Assembly: GCA_049890275.1 (NCBI GenBank)
Contig: JBMHBT010000017.1
Span: 124,001 to 188,000 of the forward strand
DNA: 64,000 nt
Direction of reading: 5' to 3'
DNA from: UBA7374 sp049890275
GTDB lineage: Bacteria; Verrucomicrobiota; Verrucomicrobiia; Opitutales; Coraliomargaritaceae
The notes below the pieces were generated by a model that searched no databases, was not told the DNA's origin, and saw nothing but the letters and a program-made list of their open reading frames with translations. The position numbers and the translations under genes were made by a program. Below are positions 8,402 to 17,344 of this stretch, in pieces; the stretch's first letter is position 1; each line of letters begins with the position of its first letter.

Positions 8402-9178
8402 ATGTCAAGGAAGGCACGGATTGATGAATTACTGGTGACGCAGGGGCTGGCGGACTCGCGGGCGCAGGCGAAGGCACTGGTGCTGGCGGGAAAGGTGCGT
8501 CTGGGGACAGAGCGTCTGGATAAGCCGGGGCGCACGCTGCCGGTGGATGTGGAGCTGACGGTGGTACAGCCGCCGCGCTTTGTCAGTCGCGGGGGGGAAA
8601 AGCTGGAGGGCTTTCTGGATCGTTTTGAAATCGATGTGGCGGGGCTGGAGATTTTGGATGTGGGGGCATCGACGGGGGGCTTTACGGACTGCTGCCTGCA
8701 GCGCGGGGCGACGGCGGCAACTTGCGTGGATGTGGGTCGGGCGCAGTTACACAACAAGCTGCGGCAGGATGACCGGGTGTTGAATCTGGAAAAGACGAAT
8801 GCGCGGCATCTGCAGGCGGGGGATCTGCCGCGGGTGGCCTACCCTATGATTGTGATGGATCTGTCGTTTATTTCACTGACCAAGGTGCTGCCGGCGGTCT
8901 GGGCCTTTCTGGAACGGGGGGGGCATTTGGTCGCGCTGGTGAAGCCACAGTTTGAGGCGGAGAAGGCTGAGGTAGACGCGGGCAAGGGAATCATTCGGGA
9001 CGAGTCGGTGCAGGAACGGGTGCTGGAGACGGTGCGTGCGTTTGCCTTGCGGGAGCTGCCGGGGGCAGAGTTGGTCGGGACGATGGACTCGCCGATCCGG
9101 GGGACGGACGGGAACCGGGAGTTTCTGTTGGGGCTGCGGAAGATTGATGGATTGCCAGCGGGGTCGGGTTTGGCCTAG
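8402..9178 (+). CDS. tlyA: TlyA family rRNA (cytidine-2'-O)-methyltransferase
   Basis: This 258-residue protein has an N-terminal S4 RNA-binding domain (RIDELLVTQGLADSRAQAKALV, with the S4-type VRLG following) and a FtsJ-type methyltransferase core. The SAM-binding motif is LDVGASTGGFTDC (about residues 82-94), followed by VDVGRAQL and the catalytic-region MDLSFISLTKVLP. TlyA proteins methylate 16S and/or 23S rRNA riboses. The older name hemolysin A is misleading. The ATG at 8402 is preferred; an in-frame ATG at 8390 is possible. Its stop overlaps the GTG at 9178 in the nadK frame, so it forms an operon with nadK and cca. Codons are strongly G-rich. Confidence 0.92.
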   Translation: MSRKARIDELLVTQGLADSRAQAKALVLAGKVRLGTERLDKPGRTLPVDVELTVVQPPRFVSRGGEKLEGFLDRFEIDVAGLEILDVGASTGGFTDCCLQRGATAATCVDVGRAQLHNKLRQDDRVLNLEKTNARHLQAGDLPRVAYPMIVMDLSFISLTKVLPAVWAFLERGGHLVALVKPQFEAEKAEVDAGKGIIRDESVQERVLETVRAFALRELPGAELVGTMDSPIRGTDGNREFLLGLRKIDGLPAGSGLA

Positions 9179-9192
9179 TGTGGGATTTTCTT

Positions 9193-10029
9193 ATGAAGAG
9201 CATTCGTACGATTACCTTTGCGGTCAATACGACCAAGCCCGGTGCGGCGGAGTCGGCGCGCTTCCTTGCGGGAATCGCGGAGTGCGAGGGCGCGGAGACG
9301 CGGATCGTAGAGAACTACCCGCTGCCACTGGATGCGCTGGAGGGGCAGGATCTCTGTGTGGCGGTGGGCGGTGACGGAACGCTGCTCGGTGTACTGGATG
9401 CGGCGCTGGAGGCGGATGCAGCGGTGCTGGGTGTGAACGTGGGCAAGCTGGGCTTTCTGGCGACGTTTTCGCAGGCGGAAGCGGGGGAAGGTTTGTCGGA
9501 ATTGATCGGCGGGGGCTACTGCATCGCAGAGCGTTCGATTTTACTCTGTACGAATCAGGCGGGGGAGTCGGTCTATGCTTTGAATGATGTGGTGTTGAAG
9601 GAGACGCAGGGCAGTGGCTTGATTCGGCTGGGGGTGTTTGCTGATGGGAACGCGGTTTCGGAGTACCATTGCGATGGTTTGATTTTTTCAACGCCGACGG
9701 GATCGACGGCGTATAATCTCTCGGCCGGTGGACCGATTCTGGGGCCGAAGGTGGCTGCACTGGCGATGACGCCGATCTGCCCGCATACTTTCGGGAATCG
9801 TTCGGTGATTTTCGACGCGAGTACGGAGATCACGGTGGAGTCGAGCCCGAGCGGTGCCTCACCGCGGATCACGGTGGACGGACGTCCGCGCTTTACTACG
9901 GAGGATAATTTTCCGCTGCGGGTATCAGTGGCAAAGAAGAAGTTTCGCCTCATGCAGCACCCGGATCACTCGCATTTTGCGATCGTGCGGGACAAGTTGA
10001 ATTGGGGTGGTCCGGCTATTCAGGATTAG
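9193..10029 (+). CDS. nadK: NAD kinase
   Basis: This 278-residue enzyme phosphorylates NAD to NADP. The diagnostic GGDGTLLG (about residues 59-66) is followed by GVNVGKLGFL, NDVVLKE and DGLIFSTPTGSTAYNLSAGG, the conserved ATP/NAD-binding core. A histidine-containing PICPHTFGNRS segment follows, as in other NadK proteins. The ATG at 9193 has a GGGA about 8 nt upstream; a GTG at 9178 overlapping the tlyA stop is the alternative start. It is the middle gene of tlyA-nadK-cca, with 4 nt before cca. Confidence 0.95.
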   Translation: MKSIRTITFAVNTTKPGAAESARFLAGIAECEGAETRIVENYPLPLDALEGQDLCVAVGGDGTLLGVLDAALEADAAVLGVNVGKLGFLATFSQAEAGEGLSELIGGGYCIAERSILLCTNQAGESVYALNDVVLKETQGSGLIRLGVFADGNAVSEYHCDGLIFSTPTGSTAYNLSAGGPILGPKVAALAMTPICPHTFGNRSVIFDASTEITVESSPSGASPRITVDGRPRFTTEDNFPLRVSVAKKKFRLMQHPDHSHFAIVRDKLNWGGPAIQD

Positions 10030-10033
10030 TCGG

Positions 10034-11428
10034 ATGGAAATTGTTGACCACATTGCACCGGAACAACGTGCGGCTTGCCTGCGTATAGCGGAATTGCTGC
10101 GGGCGGCGGGCGGACGGGCGCTGCTGGTGGGTGGCTGTGTGCGGGACGGGTTGCTGGGTGTGGAGTCAAAGGATATTGATATCGAGGTGTACGATCTGGA
10201 GGCGGATCGGGTGGAGTCGGTGCTGGGTGCGTCTTTCCGGTTGGATACGGTGGGGCGTGCTTTCGGGGTGTTTATCGTCAAGGGCTACGGGATGGATGTG
10301 GCCCTACCCCGCCGCGAATCGAAGACGGGGCCGGGGCACCGAGATTTTGTGGTGACGGGGGATCCTTCGATGTCTCCGGAGGAGGCGGCGCGGCGGCGGG
10401 ATTACACGATCAACGCGATCAGTTATGATCCGCTGGAGGGGGTTTTGCTGGATCCGTGCGGGGGGCAGAAAGATTTGGCGGAGCGCCGGCTACGGCATGT
10501 TTCGGATGCGTTTGGGGAGGATGCGCTGCGGGTGCTGCGGGGGATGCAGTTTGTGGCGCGTTTCGGCTTGCGGGCGGAGGCGGATACGGTGGCGATTTGC
10601 CGCGGCTTGAATCCGCTGCATTTACCGCAGGAGCGGATCTGGGATGAATGGAAGAAGTGGCTCCTCCGGGGGGTGGATCTCTCGGGTGGTTTGCACTTTC
10701 TGCGGGATTGCGATTGGTTGCAGTACTTTCCGGAGCTGGCTGCGCTGGTGGGTTGTGAGCAGGATCCGAAGTGGCATCCGGAGGGGGATGTGTGGACGCA
10801 TACGGGGCATTGTCTGGATGCGTTTGCGAAGGGGCGAATCGGAGATGATTGGGAGGATTTGATTGTCGGGTTGGCGGTGCTGTGTCATGATTTCGGCAAG
10901 CCGGAGACGAGCTACCGGGATGAGACGGGGCGAATCCGGAGTCCGCGTCACGATGTTTTGGGTGTGCCGGTGGCGGAGCGTTTTCTGGGGCGCTTGACGC
11001 GACAGAAGGCGATTTTTGAAGAGGTGTTGCCGCTGGTGGAGCAGCACATGCGCCCGCTGGGCTTGTATCGGGATCAGTCGGGGGATTCAGCGATCCGTCG
11101 GCTGGCAGCACGGGTCCAGCGACTGGATCGTCTGGTGCGGGTGGCCTACGCGGACAAGTGTGGTCGTCCGCCGCAGGTGGTGGATGCGTTTCCGGAGGGG
11201 GACTGGTTGCTGCGCCGAGCGGAGGCATTATCGATCCGCGACAACGCGCCGAAACCAATTGTTCTGGGACGCCATCTGATCGAGCTGGGGCAAAAGCCGG
11301 GGAAGGCATTCAAGGGAGTGCTGGACGCGTGTTACGAGGCGCAGCTGGATGGTGTCTTTGGGGACGAGGCGGGCGGACTGCGCTACTTGCGGACTCTCCT
11401 GAAGGAGCGAGTCGAGACGACGGACTAA
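10034..11428 (+). CDS. cca: CCA tRNA nucleotidyltransferase with HD domain
   Basis: This 464-residue enzyme adds or repairs the 3' CCA end of tRNAs. The nucleotidyltransferase head has GGCVRD (about residues 36-41) and the catalytic DIDIEVYDL carboxylates, followed by the RRRDYTINAISYDP motif. The neck contains DALRVLRGMQFVARFGL. The C-terminal half is an HD phosphohydrolase domain (HTGHCLDAF, then CHDFGKPETS), as in bacterial class II CCA enzymes that also carry phosphohydrolase activity. A poly(A) polymerase cannot be fully excluded by sequence reading. It starts 4 nt after nadK. Its stop overlaps the stop of the convergent glgB by 4 nt. Confidence 0.93.
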   Translation: MEIVDHIAPEQRAACLRIAELLRAAGGRALLVGGCVRDGLLGVESKDIDIEVYDLEADRVESVLGASFRLDTVGRAFGVFIVKGYGMDVALPRRESKTGPGHRDFVVTGDPSMSPEEAARRRDYTINAISYDPLEGVLLDPCGGQKDLAERRLRHVSDAFGEDALRVLRGMQFVARFGLRAEADTVAICRGLNPLHLPQERIWDEWKKWLLRGVDLSGGLHFLRDCDWLQYFPELAALVGCEQDPKWHPEGDVWTHTGHCLDAFAKGRIGDDWEDLIVGLAVLCHDFGKPETSYRDETGRIRSPRHDVLGVPVAERFLGRLTRQKAIFEEVLPLVEQHMRPLGLYRDQSGDSAIRRLAARVQRLDRLVRVAYADKCGRPPQVVDAFPEGDWLLRRAEALSIRDNAPKPIVLGRHLIELGQKPGKAFKGVLDACYEAQLDGVFGDEAGGLRYLRTLLKERVETTD

Positions 11429-13650
11429 TCTTCTTTCCAGCGGAAGACGCTGGTGGAGTGCGGGGGCAGCTGAAGGCAGAGGGAGTACGGACGGCCATCC
11501 CACTCGATGGCTTCGGCTCGGAGACCGCCGTTGTTGCCGTAGCCTAGGCCACCGTAATCGCTGGCGTCGGAGTTGAAGATCTCTTCCCAGTAACCGGCAA
11601 AGGGCACGCCGATGCGGAAGCCTTCGCGAAGGACGGGAGTGAAGCTGCAGGCCACGGCGAGGGTATCGCTCTGGCTGGTGCCTTTGCGAAGAAAACTGAG
11701 GGTGCTCTGGTCGGCGTCCGTGCAGTTGATCCACTCAAATGTCTCGGCATCGACATCGCCTGCGGCGAGGCCGGGTATCTGGCGATAGATTTGGTTGAGG
11801 TCGCGAACAGTCCGGCGGACGCCGTCGTGATCCGCATATTGGAGGAGGTGCCAATCGAGGGAGGCGTCGTACTGCCACTCGCGGGATTGCCCAAAGTCGT
11901 TGCCCATGAAGAGGGTCTTTTTACCCGGCCAGAGCCACATGAGCCCGTAGAGTGCGCGAAGTTGGCGGGCTTTATTGGAAATGGGCTGTCCGGGCATTTT
12001 GTAGAGCATGGAGCCTTTGCCGTGGACGACTTCGTCGTGGGAGTAGACCTGGACGAAGTTTTCGGAGTACTGGTAGAGCATGCCGAAGGAGAGCTGATGG
12101 TGCTCGAATTTCCGGTGGATGGGATCTTTCTCCATGTAGGCGAGGGAGTCGTGCATCCAACCCATATTCCACTTGAGGTCGAAACCGAGTCCGCCCTGAT
12201 CGACCGGCTGGGTAACGCCGGGAAAAGAGGTGGACTCCTCGGCGATCATGAGCGTGCCGGGAAAGCTCTGATGGATGGCCTGATTGACGGCGCGAAGGAA
12301 GTCGATGGCCTCGAGGTTTTCGCGACCGCCGTAGCAGTTTGGGATCCACTCGCCCTCTTTGCGGGAATAGTCAAGGTAGAGCATGGAGGCGACGGCGTCG
12401 ACCCGGAGCCCGTCGATATGGTACTTTTCGCACCAGGCGAGCGCGCTGGAAATGAGGAAGGAGCGCACTTCACTGCGCCCGTAATTGAAGATGAGCGTAC
12501 CCCAATCCTGATGAAAGCCTTGGCGGGGATCGGCGTGTTCGTAGAGGGCGGATCCATCGAACTTGGCGAGGGCAAAGCTATCGGTGGGAAAATGAGCGGG
12601 GACCCAATCCATGATCACACCAAAGCCGTTTTGGTGGAGAACGTCGACGAGGTACATGAAATCCTGCGGGCTACCGAAGCGTTGGGTGGGGGCAAAGAAG
12701 CCGGTGACCTGATAGCCCCAGGAGCCGTCGAAGGGATGCTCTGCGAGGGGCATGAACTCGACGTGGGTGTAGTGCATCTCGCGCAGGTAGTCGACCAGTT
12801 CGACGGCGAGTTCACGGTAGGTCAGCGGACGGTTGGCGTCTTCCACTACTGCCCGCCAGGAACCGAGGTGCATCTCGTAGATAGAGAGGGGCTCCTTGCG
12901 CCAATCGAGCTGAGCCCGTTTCTCCTGCCAATCGGCGTCGCCCCATTCATACGCGGAGAGGTCTTCGACGATCGCTGCATTGTAAGGCGGCGCTTCAAAA
13001 CGTTTTCCGTAGGGGTCCGTTTTGAGGAGGGAGTATCCATTGCGGGAGCCGATCTCGAATTTGTACTTTATGCCGATGGAAACGCCGGGGATAAAGAGTT
13101 CCCAAATTCCGGAAACCCCGAGACTGCGCATTGGATGGTAGCGGCCGTCCCAGTGATTGAAGTCGCCGACGACAGAGACCCGCTCGGCACCCGGCGCCCA
13201 GACAGTGAAGGCGACGCCGGATATGCCGTCGACCACTCGTTGGTGCGCGCCCATTTTCTCGTGGGCTTGGCGGTCATCGCCTTGATTGAAGTAATAGATG
13301 GCGTCTTCGGTAAGTGTGGGAAGAAAACTGTAGGGATCGTAAAACTGACGGATTTCTCCGTTGTAGCGTTCGATACGTAGGCGGTAATTAAAGGGCTTGC
13401 TGCAGGCGTCGATGACTCCCTCAAAGAAACCGTCCTCCGTCAGGCGCTTGAGTCGATAACGCGGCCCATCAGGAGCGGAAATGTCGACAACTTCACAGTT
13501 GCGGGCGTCATCGAGATAGGCGCGTGCGACAAGGGCCCTTTTTCCGGCGCTTTTGCAGGGGTGCATACCAAGAATCGAATGGGGTTGGCTGCAGGCCACC
13601 CTGGTAATGGATTCGAGCTCGGATTGAGAGAGAAGCACAGGATGAGGCAA
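11425..13650 (-). CDS. glgB: 1,4-alpha-glucan branching enzyme
   Basis: This 741-residue GH13 enzyme forms alpha-1,6 branches in glycogen. The N-terminal part contains CBM48-like beta domains (HSILGMHP near residue 24, and FTVWAPGAERVSVVGDFNHWDG near residue 147). The catalytic barrel has the four GH13 regions: DWVPAHFPTD, GLRVDAVASMLYLDY with the nucleophile aspartate, EEST with the acid/base glutamate, and YSHDEVVHGKGSM. The length fits full-size GlgB. No glycogen synthase or phosphorylase gene is in the window, so it is a solitary gene here. It converges with cca with a 4-nt overlap, and no hairpin terminator separates them. Confidence 0.96.
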   Translation of the reverse strand: MPHPVLLSQSELESITRVACSQPHSILGMHPCKSAGKRALVARAYLDDARNCEVVDISAPDGPRYRLKRLTEDGFFEGVIDACSKPFNYRLRIERYNGEIRQFYDPYSFLPTLTEDAIYYFNQGDDRQAHEKMGAHQRVVDGISGVAFTVWAPGAERVSVVGDFNHWDGRYHPMRSLGVSGIWELFIPGVSIGIKYKFEIGSRNGYSLLKTDPYGKRFEAPPYNAAIVEDLSAYEWGDADWQEKRAQLDWRKEPLSIYEMHLGSWRAVVEDANRPLTYRELAVELVDYLREMHYTHVEFMPLAEHPFDGSWGYQVTGFFAPTQRFGSPQDFMYLVDVLHQNGFGVIMDWVPAHFPTDSFALAKFDGSALYEHADPRQGFHQDWGTLIFNYGRSEVRSFLISSALAWCEKYHIDGLRVDAVASMLYLDYSRKEGEWIPNCYGGRENLEAIDFLRAVNQAIHQSFPGTLMIAEESTSFPGVTQPVDQGGLGFDLKWNMGWMHDSLAYMEKDPIHRKFEHHQLSFGMLYQYSENFVQVYSHDEVVHGKGSMLYKMPGQPISNKARQLRALYGLMWLWPGKKTLFMGNDFGQSREWQYDASLDWHLLQYADHDGVRRTVRDLNQIYRQIPGLAAGDVDAETFEWINCTDADQSTLSFLRKGTSQSDTLAVACSFTPVLREGFRIGVPFAGYWEEIFNSDASDYGGLGYGNNGGLRAEAIEWDGRPYSLCLQLPPHSTSVFRWKED

Positions 13651-13742
13651 TACAGTTCGACTGGCCTAGGCAAGAAACTATCTGTGCGAGCGACTCGATT
13701 AAATACTTGTCGATCCAAGGCGGCCCCGCGTATATATCAGAC

Positions 13743-15887
13743 GTGTTTCGTACTGACCGGTTATTACTCCTCTTCTGCTGTTTTCAGCTCTCGTTTCTAT
13801 CGCTCTGGGGTGCATTGCCTGAATTGAGTTCGATCGAACCGATCGAATATGATGAGGCTTCGCAGCGTCTGGTGGCGCGAGGCGATGCGCTGCTGGAGAT
13901 TGACGGTACCCGCCTAGAGGCAGACCAAATCACCTACTATCAGGAGTTTGGACTGGCGGATGCGGAGGGTACGATTGCGCTGGACCGGGACGGCTACCGA
14001 CTCCTGGCGGATCGCCTCTCCTATGATTCCCAAAATCAAATTTTCTCGGTCAGTGAGTTCCGCAGCGGTCGCTGGCCCTTTTATCTGGAAGGCGCGACGG
14101 CAGGGGGCAGCGCAGAGGAGGTACGTGTCGAAGGCGGCACGCTCTACTACGGAAACCCGGGGCCTTTCTCAGTCAATGTCAGCGCCGACAAGGTCGACTA
14201 CACGAGCGCGGACGGCGGAGAAATTCGCTTAGAAAAGACGACGTTCCGGATCGGTCGAGTTCCCTTTTTTCATCTTCCAGCCTACACCCAGGCTTTGAAT
14301 CAGCCGCCTTATTATCTGGAGGTCGATGGAGGCTTCGACGAAGAACTGGGGCTGCACTTACAAACCACGAGTCTGATTCCGGTGCAACCCTGGCTGCGAC
14401 TGGGAGCCAATTTTGATCTCTACACCGAGCGCGGCGTATTGGTCGGGCCAACGGCTCAGTATCTCTACAATTCCGATACGCAGCGAATCCAGGGTGCGAT
14501 CAATACCGGATACATTCAGGATCAGGGCGATACGGGTGTAGATTCTCTGGAGCGGGCGATCGACAAGGAACGCAGTTTTATCGAAGTCAGGCACAAGCAC
14601 CACCTAGGCGAACGAGTCACCGTGACGGCGAGCGCGAGTTATTGGTCGGACTCCGAAGTGACCCGAGACTTCCGCGACGATTACTTTGAGCAAAACCGCC
14701 GCCCGGACAATTTTGTCGAGGGTGTCTATGCCGGTGATCATTTTGTCGTCACCGCCTTCAGTCGCTTCAACCCCAATGACTTTGACCTAGTTCAGGAGCG
14801 TCTCCCGGAGGTCCGCTTGGACGTCTTGCCCCTCGCTCTGATAAACACCGGCGCCTACCACCAAGGCTCGGTCAGCTACGCCCGCCTGAGGGAGGACTTC
14901 AGTGATTTATCCCCTCTCCTGCCGGACCCCTCGGAAACCGATCGCGTGGATCTGAACTACCGCATCCAGCGGCCGATTCGCCTGACCAACTGGCTGACCT
15001 TCTCACCTCTGGCGGGTGCACGTATGACCCACTACGAAAACCAAGTATCGGCAGCGGGGAATTTGCCGAATGGAGAAGACTCGGCGACCCGTGATCTCTA
15101 CGAAGTGGGCTTTGACCTCGAGGCACGCGCCCATGCGGTCTACCCCACCCAAAACAAGATCTGGGGAGTGGATGGATTGCGACATCTGGTGCGCCCGGTG
15201 ATGCGCTACCGCTATTATTCAGAGCCGGACGAGGACGATGCGATTGTGGCGATTGAGCGAGAGGTCTTCGATACAAACCGCCCGGTGCTCGACCTCGGCG
15301 ACTTGCGCCATACGGATCAGATCGAGCAACAGCATTTACTACGTGTAGGAGTGGAGAATCGGTATCAAACCCGCGCAGGTGGCGGCGCCTATGGCTCACG
15401 TGATCTGGCAGAGTTGAACTTTTATCAGGATATTCTTTTTGAACGGGGGCAGCGGGCAAACGAACCGGACGAACGGCAGGAGACCTTTCATGCTTCCTGG
15501 ATTGAGTTTATCCTCTCGCCTGCTGCCTGGTTGCGTTTTGATCTCGCCACCCGCTTACGCACCGAGTCACTGAACATCGAAGAAATCCGTACCCGCACCG
15601 CTCTGGTCAGTGGCGAGATCTGGGAAATGGGATTCTCCACTGATTTTCTCGAAAAGCAGATCGAGCAATACGTAATTGATTTCGTGCAGCGACTGAACGA
15701 ACGGTATACGCTACTTCTGGATGCGCGGTTCGACGCCAATACCAACGAACTGGTGGATAGCCGAATCGGCCTCATCACGCGCCTGGGTAGCGCGTGGGAA
15801 ATTATTTATGCATTGACCTTCCGGGACCGTGCTGCACGTGAAAGTGATCTCGAGTTTGATATCGCCGTACGCCTACTCCGCCCTTGA
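13743..15887 (+). CDS. lptD: LPS-assembly outer-membrane protein LptD
   Basis: This roughly 714-residue protein combines an OstA-like periplasmic beta-jellyroll with an outer-membrane beta-barrel, the arrangement of LptD, which inserts lipopolysaccharide into the outer leaflet. The jellyroll shows typical short strand repeats (GDALLEIDGTRLEADQITYY, then GTIALDRDGYRLLADRLSYD). The barrel region has LRLGANFDLYTERGVLVGP and ends in aromatic-containing strands. I prefer the GTG at 13743 because it gives a compact signal peptide (MFRTDRLLLLFCCFQLSFLS...GALP). A TTG at 13707 would add 12 residues. It is divergent from glgB and followed 19 nt later by scpA. No lptA/lptE is nearby. Confidence 0.88.
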   Translation: MFRTDRLLLLFCCFQLSFLSLWGALPELSSIEPIEYDEASQRLVARGDALLEIDGTRLEADQITYYQEFGLADAEGTIALDRDGYRLLADRLSYDSQNQIFSVSEFRSGRWPFYLEGATAGGSAEEVRVEGGTLYYGNPGPFSVNVSADKVDYTSADGGEIRLEKTTFRIGRVPFFHLPAYTQALNQPPYYLEVDGGFDEELGLHLQTTSLIPVQPWLRLGANFDLYTERGVLVGPTAQYLYNSDTQRIQGAINTGYIQDQGDTGVDSLERAIDKERSFIEVRHKHHLGERVTVTASASYWSDSEVTRDFRDDYFEQNRRPDNFVEGVYAGDHFVVTAFSRFNPNDFDLVQERLPEVRLDVLPLALINTGAYHQGSVSYARLREDFSDLSPLLPDPSETDRVDLNYRIQRPIRLTNWLTFSPLAGARMTHYENQVSAAGNLPNGEDSATRDLYEVGFDLEARAHAVYPTQNKIWGVDGLRHLVRPVMRYRYYSEPDEDDAIVAIEREVFDTNRPVLDLGDLRHTDQIEQQHLLRVGVENRYQTRAGGGAYGSRDLAELNFYQDILFERGQRANEPDERQETFHASWIEFILSPAAWLRFDLATRLRTESLNIEEIRTRTALVSGEIWEMGFSTDFLEKQIEQYVIDFVQRLNERYTLLLDARFDANTNELVDSRIGLITRLGSAWEIIYALTFRDRAARESDLEFDIAVRLLRP

Positions 15888-15906
15888 GGTAGCCTTTTCT
15901 TCCATC

Positions 15907-16671
15907 ATGCAGGACGCACTTTTACAGGAACAAGAACACGCCATCCGGCTCCCCGATTTCGAAGGACCGCTGGATCTGCTACTCTACCTGATCCAACGCA
16001 ATGAATTGGATATCTATGACATTCCAATTGAAACGGTAACTCGCCAGTATATCGACTTGCTCAACGCGGCCGAAAATATCGACCTGGAAACTGCCGGGGA
16101 GTTTTTTGTCATGGCGGCCACTTTGATGTACATCAAGAGCCGGATGCTCCTACCGAAAAAGGATCGCGTTGACGCTCCGGACGAGGAGGAGGAAAACATC
16201 GACCCGCGTTGGGAACTGGTGCGGCAACTGGTGGAGTACAAAAAATTTAAGGAGGCTTCGGCGGAAATCGAAAATTTGATTCTGCACAGTCATGACCGCA
16301 TCGCCCGCATCGGGCCGAAGGAATCGGTTGAAGCGGTCGAGCGGCCACTGCAACCGGTTGAACGTATCGGGCTCTGGAATACCTTCAATCAAGTCCTACG
16401 CCGCCTGGCCGAACGTATCACAGAAGGTGAGATACAGGCTGAGCAGGTCAGCGTGGCCGACCGAATGGAACACGTCTTATTACACCTCAAACAGCGCGAA
16501 CATTTTTTGTTTTCAGAACTCTTTGATTCTATCACCAGCATGAATGCAATAGTAGCTACCTTTCTGGCGGTCCTTGAACTGGCTCGAATGGGCACTCTTC
16601 AGATCTCTCAGGATACGGCATTTGCCGATATCCGCTGCCAGCGCGGCCAACCGGAAGCAGTCGAATTATGA
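15907..16671 (+). CDS. scpA: Segregation and condensation protein A
   Basis: This 254-residue kleisin subunit of the SMC-ScpAB complex organises and segregates chromosomes in the cytoplasm. The N-terminal signature IRLPDFEGPLDLLLYLIQRNELDIYDIPI is clear, followed by EFFVMAATLMYIKSRMLLP. The C-terminal winged-helix region holds FSELFDSITSMNAIVATFLAVLELAR. The ATG at 15907 is chosen; an upstream in-frame start would overlap lptD and add non-kleisin sequence. ScpB usually follows, but here the next gene is a small unrelated protein joined by an ATGA overlap. Confidence 0.94.
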   Translation: MQDALLQEQEHAIRLPDFEGPLDLLLYLIQRNELDIYDIPIETVTRQYIDLLNAAENIDLETAGEFFVMAATLMYIKSRMLLPKKDRVDAPDEEEENIDPRWELVRQLVEYKKFKEASAEIENLILHSHDRIARIGPKESVEAVERPLQPVERIGLWNTFNQVLRRLAERITEGEIQAEQVSVADRMEHVLLHLKQREHFLFSELFDSITSMNAIVATFLAVLELARMGTLQISQDTAFADIRCQRGQPEAVEL

Positions 16672-16913
16672 AACCAAATGGCAAAGGAAAAAAGGCCGGT
16701 CTGCTCGGCCTCGGTCTGGATAACGAAGATGGACACAAGCGCATCACGCAGTCGGATCGTTTTGCCATCGTCGGCGGCTCGGAAGAAACCCATTCCCGCA
16801 TGACTGAAACGTTGATCAAGACCTTTGAGACTCTTGACCGTGAAGGTAAGGAGCTCTCCCAGCTGGAAAAAGAGGAGCTGGCCGAACTGATTGACAAAAG
16901 TACTCCACAGTAA
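16668..16913 (+). CDS. Conserved small protein of unknown function
   Basis: This 81-residue protein has no recognisable enzyme motif. It starts with a basic stretch (MKPNGKGKKAG), then LLGLGLDNEDGHKRITQSD and FAIVGGSEETHSRM, and finishes with an acidic amphipathic helix rich in Glu and Leu. It overlaps the scpA stop by four bases (ATGA), a sign of translational coupling. I believe similar proteins occur in other Verrucomicrobia and Planctomycetes, but this is from memory and unverified. From the context a role with condensin or chromosome partition is possible but unproven. It is not ScpB-like. Confidence 0.75.
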   Translation: MKPNGKGKKAGLLGLGLDNEDGHKRITQSDRFAIVGGSEETHSRMTETLIKTFETLDREGKELSQLEKEELAELIDKSTPQ

Positions 16914-16926
16914 TGCGCGGCATCGC

Positions 16927-16957
16927 TTGACACCGGGGCGACTCTGCCCAGTAATTC
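16927..16957 (+). promoter_or_regulatory. Candidate sigma-70 promoter of trxA
   Basis: A perfect TTGACA (16927-16932) is followed after 17 nt by AGTAAT (16950-16955), or after 19 nt by TAATTC. It sits about 70 nt upstream of the trxA ATG and after the stop of the previous operon. The call rests on motif match only. Confidence 0.4.
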
Positions 16958-17026
16958 TCTCCCTCTCTACCTCAGCAGGCAAACTGCCGATAAACCACTT
17001 CTCGAACAACAACCCCACTTCCGATT

Positions 17027-17344
17027 ATGTCCGATAAAATTACCGAACTCGACAGCAGCAATTTCGACTCCACCATCAGTGGCACCTCCGTACCGGTAGT
17101 GGTCGACTTCTGGGCCCCCTGGTGTGGTCCCTGCAAGGCGATCGCTCCCATTCTCGAAGAATTAGCCGAAGAACTGGGCGACTCCGTTCAAATTTGCAAG
17201 GTCAACGTAGACAACAACAGCGAAGTTGCCGGCAAGTACGAGATCCGTGCGATTCCGACCATCCTACTCTTTAAGAATGGTGCAGTTACCGAAACGATTG
17301 TCGGACTGACTTCAAAGGAAGACCTTAAAGCTAAGCTGGTCTAA
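17027..17344 (+). CDS. trxA: Thioredoxin
   Basis: This 105-residue thioredoxin is a general cytoplasmic dithiol reductant that also supports CysH (encoded 2 kb downstream) if the latter uses thioredoxin. The active site is FWAPWCGPCK (WCGPC at about residues 30-34). The cis-proline segment IRAIPTILLFKNG and the C-terminal VGLTSKEDL helix are standard. The length equals canonical thioredoxin 1. No Shine-Dalgarno sequence precedes the ATG. The stop overlaps that of the convergent sufT by four bases. Confidence 0.97.
   Translation: MSDKITELDSSNFDSTISGTSVPVVVDFWAPWCGPCKAIAPILEELAEELGDSVQICKVNVDNNSEVAGKYEIRAIPTILLFKNGAVTETIVGLTSKEDLKAKLV

Noticed and set aside
11791..13380. 529-codon plus-strand frame opposite glgB
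   Set aside because: It is an antisense shadow of glgB, with no recognisable domain.
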